Positions 39,165 through 55,700 of a stretch of DNA of 64,000 nt are shown one piece after another (the stretch's first letter is position 1; each line of letters begins with the position of its first letter). Where the stretch lies: assembly GCF_901933205.1 (NCBI RefSeq), contig NC_044582.1, positions 13,497,820 through 13,561,819 of the forward strand, written 5' to 3'. The notes under the pieces are model-generated. The model was not told where the DNA came from and did not search any database. It saw only the letters and a list, made by a program, of their open reading frames with translations. The position numbers and the translations under genes were made by a program. Source of the stretch: Camarhynchus parvulus. Lineage: Eukaryota; Chordata; Aves; Passeriformes; Thraupidae.

Positions 39165-39448
39165 ATTAAGGAAGCTTAAAATTAATTTTCCTTGCAAAAT
39201 TGAATTTGCAGTGGCTGGGTTGTTTCTAGACAGATTTTGGTATTAATTTAAGAGATACAGTTTTTATAGTCTTTCCAACTTCTCGTTATGACTCCTGCAG
39301 TTTTCTTAACCTAAAAAATTGCTGCAATGATGAACAAAGAATTATACAAGAAAAAAAAACATACTTTTGTATCTTTATTTTGGAATTTCTTGTTCTATTA
39401 TAAATATTGAAGTATCCCTATTTCAGAAGACATATTTTGTTAATTGAT

Positions 39449-39456
39449 TGTACATA
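39449..39456 (+). promoter_or_regulatory. Candidate Pumilio response element
   Basis: TGTACATA matches UGUANAUA and lies in the distal ATXN7 3' UTR, followed by the AT-rich TTTAAATATG. Confidence 0.45.
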
Positions 39457-39526
39457 TTTAAATATGTATTTTTGCACAGGTCTTTTTTTCTTATATCCAG
39501 TTTTGGTACAATTGAGATCATCTAGT

Positions 39527-39545
39527 ATTTATTTATTAATTAATT
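39527..39545 (+). promoter_or_regulatory. AU-rich element in the ATXN7 3' UTR
   Basis: Overlapping ATTTA pentamers (TATTTATTTATTAATTAATT) are followed by an A-run. AU-rich elements of this form can bind HuR or TTP-type proteins and affect mRNA stability; function here is not shown. Confidence 0.4.
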
Positions 39546-39804
39546 AAAAAAAAAAAGCAAATACCTTTTTATAATTTGAAGTGGTTCACTGCCAAGCCAA
39601 TAGTTAACATGCCTACTTTGCAATGTAAGGGATGCCTCCGTTTTGTGAAAGCTGTGTCCCTTTTCCCTGTCCTGGGAGTGGGTGGATCCACGCCGAGGAC
39701 TGCCGAGCCCGGAGCCCTCGTGGTTGATGTGGCATTGATTGCTTCTCAGTTGCCTGACTCCCAGCAGATCCATAGTTAAGTGACACACTGCTTCTCTTTT
39801 TTTA

Positions 39805-39828
39805 GTGTGCGTGTGTGCGCGTGCGCAT
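39805..39828. repeat. 24 bp strictly alternating purine-pyrimidine GT/GC tract
   Basis: The tract consists of GTGTGC/GTGTGTGCGC/GTGCGCAT steps with no break in purine-pyrimidine alternation, a sequence class favouring Z-DNA. It lies in the ATXN7 3' UTR. Confidence 0.7.
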
Positions 39829-39970
39829 CCGTGTGGGTCTCATGTGGTTTAAAACTAACGGAAAAACTGAAAGTGCCTGATATAACTAGTTTTAAGCTTG
39901 GACTGTTTAGACAGCTTCTCCTTAAAAGACTTGAATGTTCAGTTGAAATTTTGGAGCTTGCTTTTTCCAC

Positions 39971-40010
39971 CTATATATATATGTGTGTGTGTGTGTGTAT
40001 ATACACACAT
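39971..40010. repeat. TA/GT/AC microsatellite with an 18 bp palindrome
   Basis: A (TA)n block runs into (GT)n, then TATATACACACA. Positions 39992-40009 form a perfect 18 bp palindrome centred between 40000 and 40001. It lies in the ATXN7 3' UTR and includes TGTATATA at 39996-40003, which also fits the Pumilio consensus. Confidence 0.85.
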
Positions 40011-40744
40011 GCATATATCTATATATCTGAAATTAATGAGATGGGTTGACAAAAGAAAGCAAATTATGCTGGTAGCTATTGTAAAATCTTTTCATTTGAA
40101 TACCTTCTGTTGGAGCAATCCCATTGATAACTCATATTTAGTATAATGCCAAGAGTTTGAAATATGGTTTTAACCAGCAGTTTATTTAACTGTCTCATTT
40201 TGGGAAGGGGGGGAGCAATATTCATTAGTCAAATAATTTACAAAATGTTCCAAATTGTTGGTATTCCAAAACAAAGAAAAAACCCCTAGTAAGTACCTCT
40301 TAAAACGATGAAAAAAATAAAGATGTGATTTCCAAATGACATTTCTAAGGCAGTTGTCTTCCTGTAAGAGTTCTCTTGCCAAGGAATCTCTCGTCTTTTA
40401 CTCATTCTGTCCTGGAGGAGGGAATTGGGCTTAGAAAGATTCTTAAATGTTTCACTGTTCAGCAGAAAATAATCATTTCTACCTTTTGTGCGAGATATTT
40501 TATGTTTTAAAGATAATTTTGAAATGAGCACTACATAATGTCAATGTGAATGTAGGCCTTGGAACATCTTGCTCGGTGTTGAGCCTGGTTCTAAAAGCAA
40601 TCTCCTGTGTAAAATGTGTGAATAGTTTGATAATTTGTATACATAATCAAGAGCATCTGATCAGCTGAACTCTGTGTTGGCTGCTGTATAGTACATGAAC
40701 AAATGTCATGGGATAGAAAAATTACTTTGGATATTTAAAAGAAA

Positions 40745-40902
40745 AATAAATATATAGTCTATTTGTTTTGTAACAAGTTTCTGTAAATAAAATAATTTAT
40801 ACTATTTATAAGAAAAAGTTGTGCTTTGCTTCATGAAAAAGATTAGTTTGTTGAACAAACATGTTACTAAACAAGGCAATAAAATTAGGACTTTTCAATA
40901 AA
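40745..40902 (+). terminator. ATXN7: Distal polyadenylation signal cluster of ATXN7
   Basis: AATAAA occurs at 40745-40750, 40786-40791, 40878-40883 and 40897-40902. The second is followed by a GU/U-rich stretch (gttgtgctttgcttc) and the last by ggttggttg. The second and fourth look most usable. The cluster is placed where a human-length 3' UTR would end. Confidence 0.6.
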
Positions 40903-43900
40903 TGAGGTTGGTTGCATGGAATATATTATATGTTTCTGCTTCATTATAAAATCATTCGCTATTAAAGGAAAACATTATCTGTATCGGTGCCTATGTGAAC
41001 TAATTTCAGAGAATTGGATGTGGTCAAATTCTGTCACTGTCCCTCAGCATCACAAGTCAGCCCGGTAGGTTTGGAGCTTCCCATCCTACAGGGGGCTGGT
41101 ACCTGGTTTTTAGCAGTGCCTGTGTCACCTCTGCAGCATTTTCCTGTGCAAAGGACCTTCTGTTACCTAAGGTTCACACTTTATATTATTTTCTAATCAG
41201 AATAATGAGCAGCAGCCTTTACAGCCCCAGATGTGGTTGAGTCGTCGTGTTTCCTGGATTTTTTTTCCTCCTAAAAAAGTGTCTTCTGTATTTTCACAGT
41301 TTGAAGTTCCAGTGTGTGGATTCAGCAGGTTAAGCACTCCTGCAGAGCTTTTCTCTGCACGTGACTCGGGACTCATGTGTCGTGGGTGATTTCAGAGCAG
41401 TTTGTAAAACCAGTAAAGCTCCTGTTACTGGGACAGGACTTCAGAGTGACTTCTGTGGCAAAGCTTCCTTTGTTCTGTCTATTTTGCTTTGGTTTGGGTT
41501 TTTTCCCCTCTTAAAACAAGCTTTTCTTAATATTTAGAATAAATGCTGCAAGGTACAAACGGTTCAGACAACAGGCAAGTTCTTCTTGTCTTTTTATAAT
41601 AAGCACCTTTAGTAGTTCTACGTTTACTTTTTGTGCTACTAAGTATTTTAATTTCTTTTTTTGTCTCACCTTCTTGCAAATCCTTTTCCTTCCCAGTATC
41701 AATTTTTACCACCTGTGCCATCCTGCCTGAGCTGCTGGCGCTGCAGCAGGTTCTGCAGAGCTGTACCAGTGACCACAGCCTGGAGTGTGTGGGAGTGCAG
41801 AGCTCTGAGCTTGGCATCGTGTTCAGGCAGGTTCGTGACTCTGGCTGCTCCGACACTGAAGGAATAACTGCATTTTACTGCATTTCATACAGGGTTCAGT
41901 GTCCTCTAAAACTGGCAAGGTTAAGAAAGGGAAAAAAGGTACATTCACCCTGTGTAACCCTGAGCTCTCGAAGCTCTGTGGAATTGGAGTGTTCTCCCTC
42001 TCCCCTTCCTTTGCTGCATTTGGTGCAGTGCAGTGCTAGGGAGCCCTGACCCTAGGGCAGAGCAGAGCTGCTCCTTGGGTTCTCTCTCCTGGTGACTCCA
42101 CTAAAGGAGTTAGTGATGAAAAACGGTTCTGACCAGGTGCTGAAGAGGAACCCAGTAAGCACAGATGTCCCTGAACCAGGTGGAAAAGTTTCCCTCCATC
42201 AGTGGCTGTTTCATAGGAAAATACTCCAGTTTATATTGGGGACAGTTACTTGGCGATGCAGGAAACTGCCAATGCGTGCAATGAAACCCCAGGGTCAGAG
42301 GTTCCCTGTGTGTAGGGTTTGTGTATCTGTACATCTTGTCAGTGCCCTTTGCATTTAGTATCAAAGCTGGGGAGATGTGTCCTGGGAGCCCGAGGTTGTT
42401 TGGCTCTCCCTGGCCGAGCAGTGTTGGGCTCAAAGGCTGCAGCCCGTCCCTGGCTGTGCCGTGCAGCTCGGGATCAGGGGTGCGGGGTTGGCCGGCTGCC
42501 CTCAGGCTCTGCGAAGGCCAGAGCGCCGCTCCGTGGGCGCCTTGTTTACACCGACTACCAAAATAACCCAAAGGAGGGCTTGCCCTGGCTTTTTAAAATG
42601 CAAATTCCTCATGGTGCATTATTATCACGTTCTGCTGGAACAAATAATCAAACGCATGTGGCTTATAGGATCCACCGTGGGACTTTTTATTTTGACTGGA
42701 TGCTTTTTTCAGTGCATTGGCTCAGAGCTGTGTTAGCCGCTGGATTCGTTCCTAACAAGCAGCATGGGAGCTTTGTCATGGAAAAGTGGCATATGCTTGG
42801 GGTTTTTCTGACCCAACAAACTTCAAAAACCTTTAAGGAACTTGTTCAAACTAATGTAGATTGAAACTTTATTGCTAAGGAGGAAAAACAGCCTGAGAAG
42901 TGCAGTTAAAAAGCTTTGTCCAAGCCTATAAGAAATAGCTGGTGTTGATATTTGTGCCCAAATTGATACAAAAAGGTTTTTTTCAGCATCAGCGGGGACT
43001 GTGTCGCTGTTTGGGTTTGGTAGTCTCTGACAGTGCTGGAAGATTTTTGTCCTCCCTTTTGCAGTTTAGGTCCCTTCACCTGAGTCCTTTCCTGTCCATG
43101 ACAGGTGACTTTTCCTAAAGCCAGCCCCCTGTCCCTTGCCTACAAGGCTGGACCTTGAGCTCTGGAGCCCAGTGTTCAGCGAGAGAAGCACCAGAGGTGT
43201 TGGCAGGTGAGCCAGAAACTGCACAGAAATGACATTTCCACTGCTTTATATCAGAGCTTTACTGACAAATCCTAAACCACCCCATCTCCTGCCCTTCCCA
43301 CCTGCTTTCCCACCATTAATGCAGGGAATGAACTGCAGAGATGTTCAAGCTGTGGCTTGAAATCGCTGTCTGGGTCTGGCTACCTTGTAGAGAGGGTCAA
43401 GTCAGCCTTGCAAAGCGAAATTGGAGAATGGCATTAGCTCAAGGAACTGCCCAAGCTTAAATTACAAGAGAGAATGTACAGCTTTGGCATGTGGACTATA
43501 AATCCATGGAAAGGTGTCAAAAGCAAGGCATGAAGGCCTGTGTCTGAAGTGCTGCTCACAATCAGAGTTAAATAAAGAGAAATTATGAGATCAGATAAAC
43601 AGAATATAAAACTAACATGATCACAGGACTGTAAAAATCAACTTGAAATTACTACAGGAAGTAGAAATTCTAATGCTTGTGATTTAACATAGAGATGGAA
43701 GAAGGCATCTTAAAACAACATAATAGACAAAATTATGCCCTTGATCAGCTCAAGGTCTGACTACCCTGGACCCCTCAGCATTCCCTCTTTGGAAAACCTG
43801 TATATCAGATTGCTTTTTTTTTTCTCCAGAACAATGTGAACAGCCATGCTGGCTAAACTGTGTGCCTCTAGCTGTGGGCTTCAGGAGGTGCTGCCTTTCA

Positions 43901-45935
43901 CCTTTCCCAGAATTTTATCCCACCACTATTTGGCACGGCTGAGACCTGAACTGCTGCACAAAGCCTTGAAAGGTTCAGCTAGAATTGCTGTGACTCTCTC
44001 CTGTGAGGCTGTGGCACAAAAATCTTTGTCCACAAGGTCTCCAGGCTCTCCTTGGATCCTCTTTTACAGGATGTAGGCTGGCACCAGGAAATGTGAAGGC
44101 AAGTTGGGAACTTCTTTAAAGGGGGGTCTTTGCTGTAGTAGGATTGTATACTTCTGTTTAGAACATTATTTTTCACTCACCTAAGCAGAGAACACCAGAT
44201 TCTGAAGTGCTTGGCTCCCACAGGATGATGACCACAGTTAAGATAAAATGGTTGATAGCTCTGCACAAGTATCTTACAGCACTAAAACTCTTTAGCAATG
44301 CTTTTATTTTCCACATAGAGTAGGGGTTTCCATTTTCTTTCTGCTGCTGTTACCTACACTAAGAGAGCAGCAAGATTTCTCTGGAATGCATGAAGCCTCT
44401 GTTAGCCTGATTTTTCTCGAGTAGGTTTCTATTCCCTTTAGTTTAAAGAAATACATGGTAATACATATGCTGAATGGAAACTTTGATGCAGTTAATTAAG
44501 GCCACTTCATGTATAAATATGCTGGAAAGGAAAATTTATTTATGCACCAAATAGAAATTCCTCAAGTCAGTGAAGACATGAAGACAGTATGGTTTTCTGA
44601 TAGGCCTCACACCTGCACCTATGGAAGGTGGAGATATTCCCAAAAGTCAGACTGATTAAAGCCTTCATAGCTAGCTCTACTTATCTGGCATGGAACAGAT
44701 GGAGAAAAGAGGTTATTGCAGGTCTGAAAAGTCTGAATATTTGGTTTTATCAATTAAAACTTAATAGGAAAGAATATCTGTGTGAACACACAAAACAGAG
44801 ACTCAGAGCTGAACACATGGTCAACTAGAGTTCTTGTTTATTATTCTGAAGAAAGAAAATAATTTTCTTCTAATTAGTACTATCTGAAATGTAAATCTTT
44901 AAACTCTGGCTAAATAGCTGCTTCTTGGAGAGGGAAACAACCAAAACAACTTCCAGTAAGTAGTAAAAAAACCCAAAATTGTGAGGTTGTATTTTGGATT
45001 TCAGAAGAGTTCATCAGAGAACAGAAATGGCCCCTCAGCACCAAGGGGTCCAACCTCAGGCAGGCAGCAGCAATTCCAGGACAGGAGACCTCAATAATCT
45101 TGCAATGGGAGGGCTGGACAGGGGAAATTCCAAGTCCTGTCTGTGGCACAGTAACTTCCAAATGCTAGGATTGCTCTTTGGGTACACCTACCTGCTGGGG
45201 TTCCTTCCAGCACTGAAGCTGCAATGCATACAGGCTGTAAATGTTCCAAATGCAGTGGCATCAAAAGCTCACAGGACTCACTCACAGGCCTTCTTTGGGA
45301 GGAGGGAAAACCCCTCAAGGCAGGCCAGCAGGGTAAGCAGCTGCTGCTGGAGGCTCTGCCACGCCAGGAACCGTGTGTCATCAGCATGGCAGCAGCCTAG
45401 TGAGGCATTCATTCCTCAGCAGCGGGGAGGAAAGAACTGTAACCCCTGCAGTACCTGATCAGCTCTGTCAGACTGCAGTAGTCCCTTCCACAGCTCCCTC
45501 CATCACTGACATCTGCAGATCTAACTCAGGCAGTAATTACAAATGTAATGCTTTGCTCACATGCTGGCTTCCTTTTCAACAGTTTGCAAAAAAATAGTTT
45601 AAAGAGAGAGGCTACTTCTGTTCCATTTGTTCCCAAAGTTTTAGTCCTGCAGTTTCTGTGGTTGTATCATTTCTTCACCCCAATCACATCCTTATTCCTT
45701 CTCCCTTAAGCTGTAATCCCTTCACTGCAAGACTCCCTCCTGTCTGGACAGTGTGCACTCTTCCCTAAAATTTCGGCCACTTTACTATTACGGAACTGAT
45801 TGTTTTCACCTCTGATTCCAATATGAAAGTCTTAAGCATGAAGTGGCCATGAGCTCTCTGTGTTCACAGGTCGTGAGCCTGCTTTGCTGTTCAACATGGA
45901 ACACTGGATATACAGGCAAGGAAAGAACAAAGTCT
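40903..45935. other. Convergent intergenic region between ATXN7 and PSMD6
   Basis: About 5 kb lies between the two 3' ends. The open frames here (for example 41633-42049, 42319-42864, 44994-45458) show no family similarity I recognise and overlap frames on the other strand. 42400-42550 is moderately GC-rich. No RNA gene or recognisable transposon was seen. Confidence 0.7.
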
Positions 45936-45965
45936 ATTACAAGAGATCACCAACGGTATCATACA

Positions 45966-45971
45966 TTTAAT
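45966..45971 (-). terminator. PSMD6: Candidate polyadenylation signal ATTAAA of PSMD6
   Basis: Read on the - strand, ATTAAA lies about 185 nt after the PSMD6 stop codon, giving a short 3' UTR. No AATAAA on the - strand is seen between the stop codon and this point. Confidence 0.5.
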
Positions 45972-46155
45972 AAATGAACTGGGTTCCATACACCAGAACA
46001 GAACAGTGTGTACATAATGAAGTGGAAAGTAAAAACACTACCTTTCTTGCTAGTTATTTTTTTCCCTACAGTATACCAAGTTATGCAATATATTTATAGG
46101 TTACTTCCAAAATGTTTTAAACATCTAAATTTTGCATTCCCTTGCATTAAAAAAA

Positions 46156-52226
<6,071 letters not shown>

Positions 52227-52305
52227 GGCGGCGGCGGGACGGGGGCCGCGGGGCCGGGGCTCGGCAGGACGGGCGGCGCTGGGCAGCGGGAGGCGGCGCG
52301 GCCCA

Positions 52306-52315
52306 GTGACTCAGC
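52306..52315 (+). promoter_or_regulatory. Antioxidant response element GTGACTCAGC in the PSMD6 promoter
   Basis: GTGACTCAGC fits the ARE/Maf-recognition consensus RTGACNNNGC bound by NFE2L1 and NFE2L2 with small Maf proteins; the core is also an AP-1 site. It is about 80 bp upstream of the PSMD6 ATG. NFE2L1 drives coordinate proteasome gene expression in mammals through such sites. Binding here is inferred. Confidence 0.6.
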
Positions 52316-52322
52316 CGCGACC

Positions 52323-52348
52323 GGCGGAAGCGGTCCCGCGCTTCCGCC
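52323..52348. promoter_or_regulatory. Perfect 10 bp inverted repeat with GGAA cores in the PSMD6 promoter
   Basis: The arms GGCGGAAGCG and CGCTTCCGCC are separated by 6 bp (GTCCCG). Each arm contains CGGAAG, an ETS-family core found in many housekeeping promoters. It lies about 100-120 bp upstream of the ATG and next to the antioxidant response element. Confidence 0.6.
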
Positions 52349-52448
52349 GCGCGGCGCCCCTGGCGGCCCGGAGGACCCCGGCGGCGGGAGGAGCGGGGCG
52401 GCCCCTGGCGGAGGGCGGCGGGGACGGGCCTGGTACGGACACGGCGAC

Positions 52449-52526
52449 ATGGGGACTCAAACACAGTAAGGGCTATGGGGACACAAAAACAGATAGGGAT
52501 ATGGGGACACAAACAAACACAGAAAC
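52449..52526. repeat. 26 bp minisatellite, three imperfect copies
   Basis: Units start ATGGGGACTCAAACACAG (52449), ATGGGGACACAAAAACAG (52475) and ATGGGGACACAAACAAAC (52501). The first two are 26 bp apart exactly. The array is directly upstream of the PSMD6 CpG island. Confidence 0.85.
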
Positions 52527-52555
52527 AGACGCTAAATCACAGAGTCACAGCCACA

Positions 52556-52702
52556 AGTTACCCAGGGAAAGTGGCGTCCCCATCCCTAGAAGTGTCCAAA
52601 GCAGGGTTGGAAGGGGCTCCTGGTCTAGTGGAAGGTGTTCTTCCCATGGCCAGGGCTGGAACTGGGTGATCTTCAAAATGCCTTCAACAAAAATTCTGTG
52701 AT
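52556..52702 (+). mobile_element. CR1 LINE 3' end fragment
   Basis: Contains CR1 3' end signatures: ccccatccctagaagtgtcc, agcagggttggaaggggctc, tggtctagtggaaggtgt, cccatggccagggctggaac and gggtgatcttcaaaatgcc, ending near aaattctgtgat. About 150 bp, 5'-truncated, non-coding. It lies upstream of the PSMD6 promoter. Confidence 0.85.
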
Positions 52703-55700
52703 CGGAGCACATTGCAGCGTGTTCGGAATCTTGTTTAGTGAGGATTTGTGTGAGTTGTTCACTGGAGTTTTTCCTCATTTTCAGGTGGAACCTGCCGTGC
52801 ATCACTTTGTGCCCGTTGTACTTGTTGTTTGGACACTGAGAGAGCCTGACTATGGACCTCTGAATAAGAATTGGTGAGGACTCTGTTGTTCAAGGCTGAA
52901 AGGCTGCTTTTGTTTGAGCAAGGGAGAAAAGGGTAAGGAAAAAGTGGGTTTGTGGCCTTTGTAGTTTCAGAGAATTGTGGTTGTGGAGAACAAGTAGAAG
53001 GCAAATAATGGGGGCTCTAAATGGCTCTAGTTTCAGCTCTATTTCATCCAGGATGGTGTGGAAGTCATACCTGACTCTGGCCTGTGTTCATCTGCTTCTC
53101 CTTTTGCTTCTCTTGACGCTTCTCCATCTGTTTATTAAATATCTTTGATTTTGTCTTTCCTGACCTCACACAGCAAACGCTACCAGTGCTGGAGCATGTT
53201 CCCTCCCTTGAGAACATCAAGTGGAGATGGTGGCAGAAGGGCTGGGTGGTCCCTACATGTCCCCACTGGCCCTGGTCCTGCCCTGCTCTCCCTCCTCACC
53301 AGGGCTGCCCACGAATTGTCTGTGCCACATGTTACAGGTGGGGCATGGCCTGTGCCTCCATGGCCCTGTGTGTGGAGCCCTTGAGGTTCATCCCCCGTTG
53401 ATACCTGAAGTCTAAAAAAACCCTTTTTTTATCCTTACAACTCTATCTATATCACCCACTGTATTCCCTTGGAAGCTGGCAATGAGATAAAAACAGAGTT
53501 GGTGCTTTTGGAGTGGAACACAGCTGGGTGGTTGGGCAGGTACAGGTGCTTGGCTCCTGCAAAGGGCATTTTTGGCTGCCCAGGGCTATCCTGTGGGATG
53601 GAGGATCCCACCCAACCTCCTGGACCATGCTTGCTGTACAGCTGAACTCCTCCAGACACATTTTGATGTTATTTGTTGGAACTGGGGTTTAAGTACAATG
53701 CTTTTGGCTGGTCCCTCTATTTTGGAGTTGTGCTTTGCATCTGGGTGATGGGAGAAACAGTTCCCTTGACTGTTTTGGCACTGTGTATTCCCAAGCTTGG
53801 CTTCTGTATATTGGGCATGAATTATTGAGGAGATGGCTGGAAGAAACAACTGCCTGCTGTGTTTTTGATAAGTGTTAGTATTTTTTACATTGATTCTGAC
53901 TTCCCCCCCACCCCTTTCATTTATTGGCTTGTAGTTACAGTATTTTAGAATAAATAAAGGAAAAACTGTGTTTTAAGTTGGGCAGTTCCTTTGTTTCTTT
54001 AGGAGCAGTCAGTTTTTCCTTTGTCTTCTGTTTCTCTTTTGGAGCCACAATCACTTTTGTATCGATTGCGCAAGGAGCGTGGCTGTGATGCTTTGCAGGG
54101 AACAGCACGCTGATCTCTTGCAGCAGTGTTTATGTTCTTTGCCTCTTGGCCTTTGCATTTGCTCAGAGGCCTATTAATTAGTTTTATTTATGACAGACAC
54201 TTTTAGACATCTTGCATAGTTGTTGTTTTTTTTTTTTTCCCCCTGCATCTTGTCCCCAGCTCTATTCCTTAGGCAGCGTGCTCTGGAGCTAAGGAATGCT
54301 GTTTATTCTTTGCATGCCTTGTTTGGGAAGAAAAGGATGGTTGGGGTTTTTTCTGCTAAGTAAGGCTGATGTTCCAAGTGCTCAGGCATTGCACACACGG
54401 GTGAATGTGGCTTGTGTGAGTGGCTGAGCTGGGATTAGCTCAGACAAAAATTGAAGACGGAAAAAATTGAACCAGCTCCAACATAGAGTTATTGCAGACA
54501 GTCCCTCCAGTGATGGGTGGAAGGTGGAAAGTATGTGCAGCTCCCTTGTAAGCAGATAACCTGGCTGTCACCATAGCTCTTTTCCTAATCCCTAATAAAG
54601 ATTGGTTTGCAGCCACAGCTGGAGGTCTGCCCTCTTCCAAAATTCACATCATTCGTAACCGTTATAGCTCTGGCCATTCTCACTGTCCACAGAAACACCC
54701 ACACCCTGTCAGCCTTGCTGGATTTGGAATCCTCAGCTTATTGTGGCAGTAAAAGCCACAGATTCATTATGTACTGTGGGAGAAAAATTTCTTCATTCTC
54801 CCATTTCTGGATTTGCCACTTTTTAATTAGCTAAAAAATAAGCTGCTAGGTGTGAGAAGAGTAAGAGAACCGAGTTTTAATTTTCCTGGGTTTAGTTATT
54901 ACTGAAATGTCGTGTTTTGGTTTGTAACCATATGAAACACTAGTTAATTACCCCACACAGCATTTATTGCCTGTAAATATTTGCCTATATTTTCATATTT
55001 ATGTGTAATTCAGCCATAATAGGGAGAAAACGAGCTGGGTGCACACATGTGACATTCACTACTAAATGTGAAAAAAAACCTCAGGGAGAATACTTATATC
55101 TCAAATGTTTAAATGATGAAATAAGGCCTTGTGATGACCATAATTTAATGTGGTCTTACAGCATTCAAAAGGATCCAATTTTTTTTTCCAAAAAGGATCT
55201 CAAATGATTGTTTCCTTCCTTACAAGATGCATCAGGGCAGTGAGGAGCCCTGTGGTGGCCCCTGGTACCTCTTTCTTGAAGAGTGACAGTGTGGATGTGC
55301 TGCAGGTGGGATCCAGACCCTGTGCTGCCCTGCTGATGCTCACAGCTCACAAGAGCTTTGTTTACTCCTTGCAGTTTTCTGGCTTGGACACATCTTGTGT
55401 GATCAGTGCCCCAGACAGTGATCATGGGCATGCCAAGTAATGCCACCCTCCTGGTTATCATTTTTGCAGCTGTGGGAGGCCACAAACAGGGCTGGAAGTG
55501 CAACTACAGATTTCCAGATCTCCTCCTTCCCCAGCTGTTAGTTACTAAATGCTACCCAGAGCAGGGTGGCTTTTTATGCATCTGGGTGATGTTGCTCCTG
55601 CTTGTGTCCTGGCTCTTGGAGCCGTGCCCAGGCCACCCCGATGTCCAGCAGGACAGTCAGACACGGCGTGTCCGTCTGGGGCTGAGCTGCCACAAGGTGC

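Larger units (their letters stand above)
36842..40815 (+). other. ATXN7: ATXN7 3' UTR (end approximate)
   Basis: This is non-coding sequence from the TGA to a cluster of AATAAA signals. The length of about 4 kb is like human ATXN7. It is AU-rich and contains candidate Pumilio sites (39157, 39449, 39996, 40782), an AU-rich element near 39527-39545 and two purine-pyrimidine alternating tracts at 39805-39828 and 39971-40009. The open frames on either strand have no recognisable similarity. The exact cleavage site is inferred and may be up to 100 bp further on. Confidence 0.75.

Noticed and set aside
41633..42864. Frames of 138 and 181 residues between the two genes
   Set aside because: Residues look random for moderately GC-rich DNA, with no homology recognised.
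44994..45458. 154-residue + frame in the intergenic region
   Set aside because: No recognisable domain, an overlapping frame on the other strand, and no splice or promoter context.
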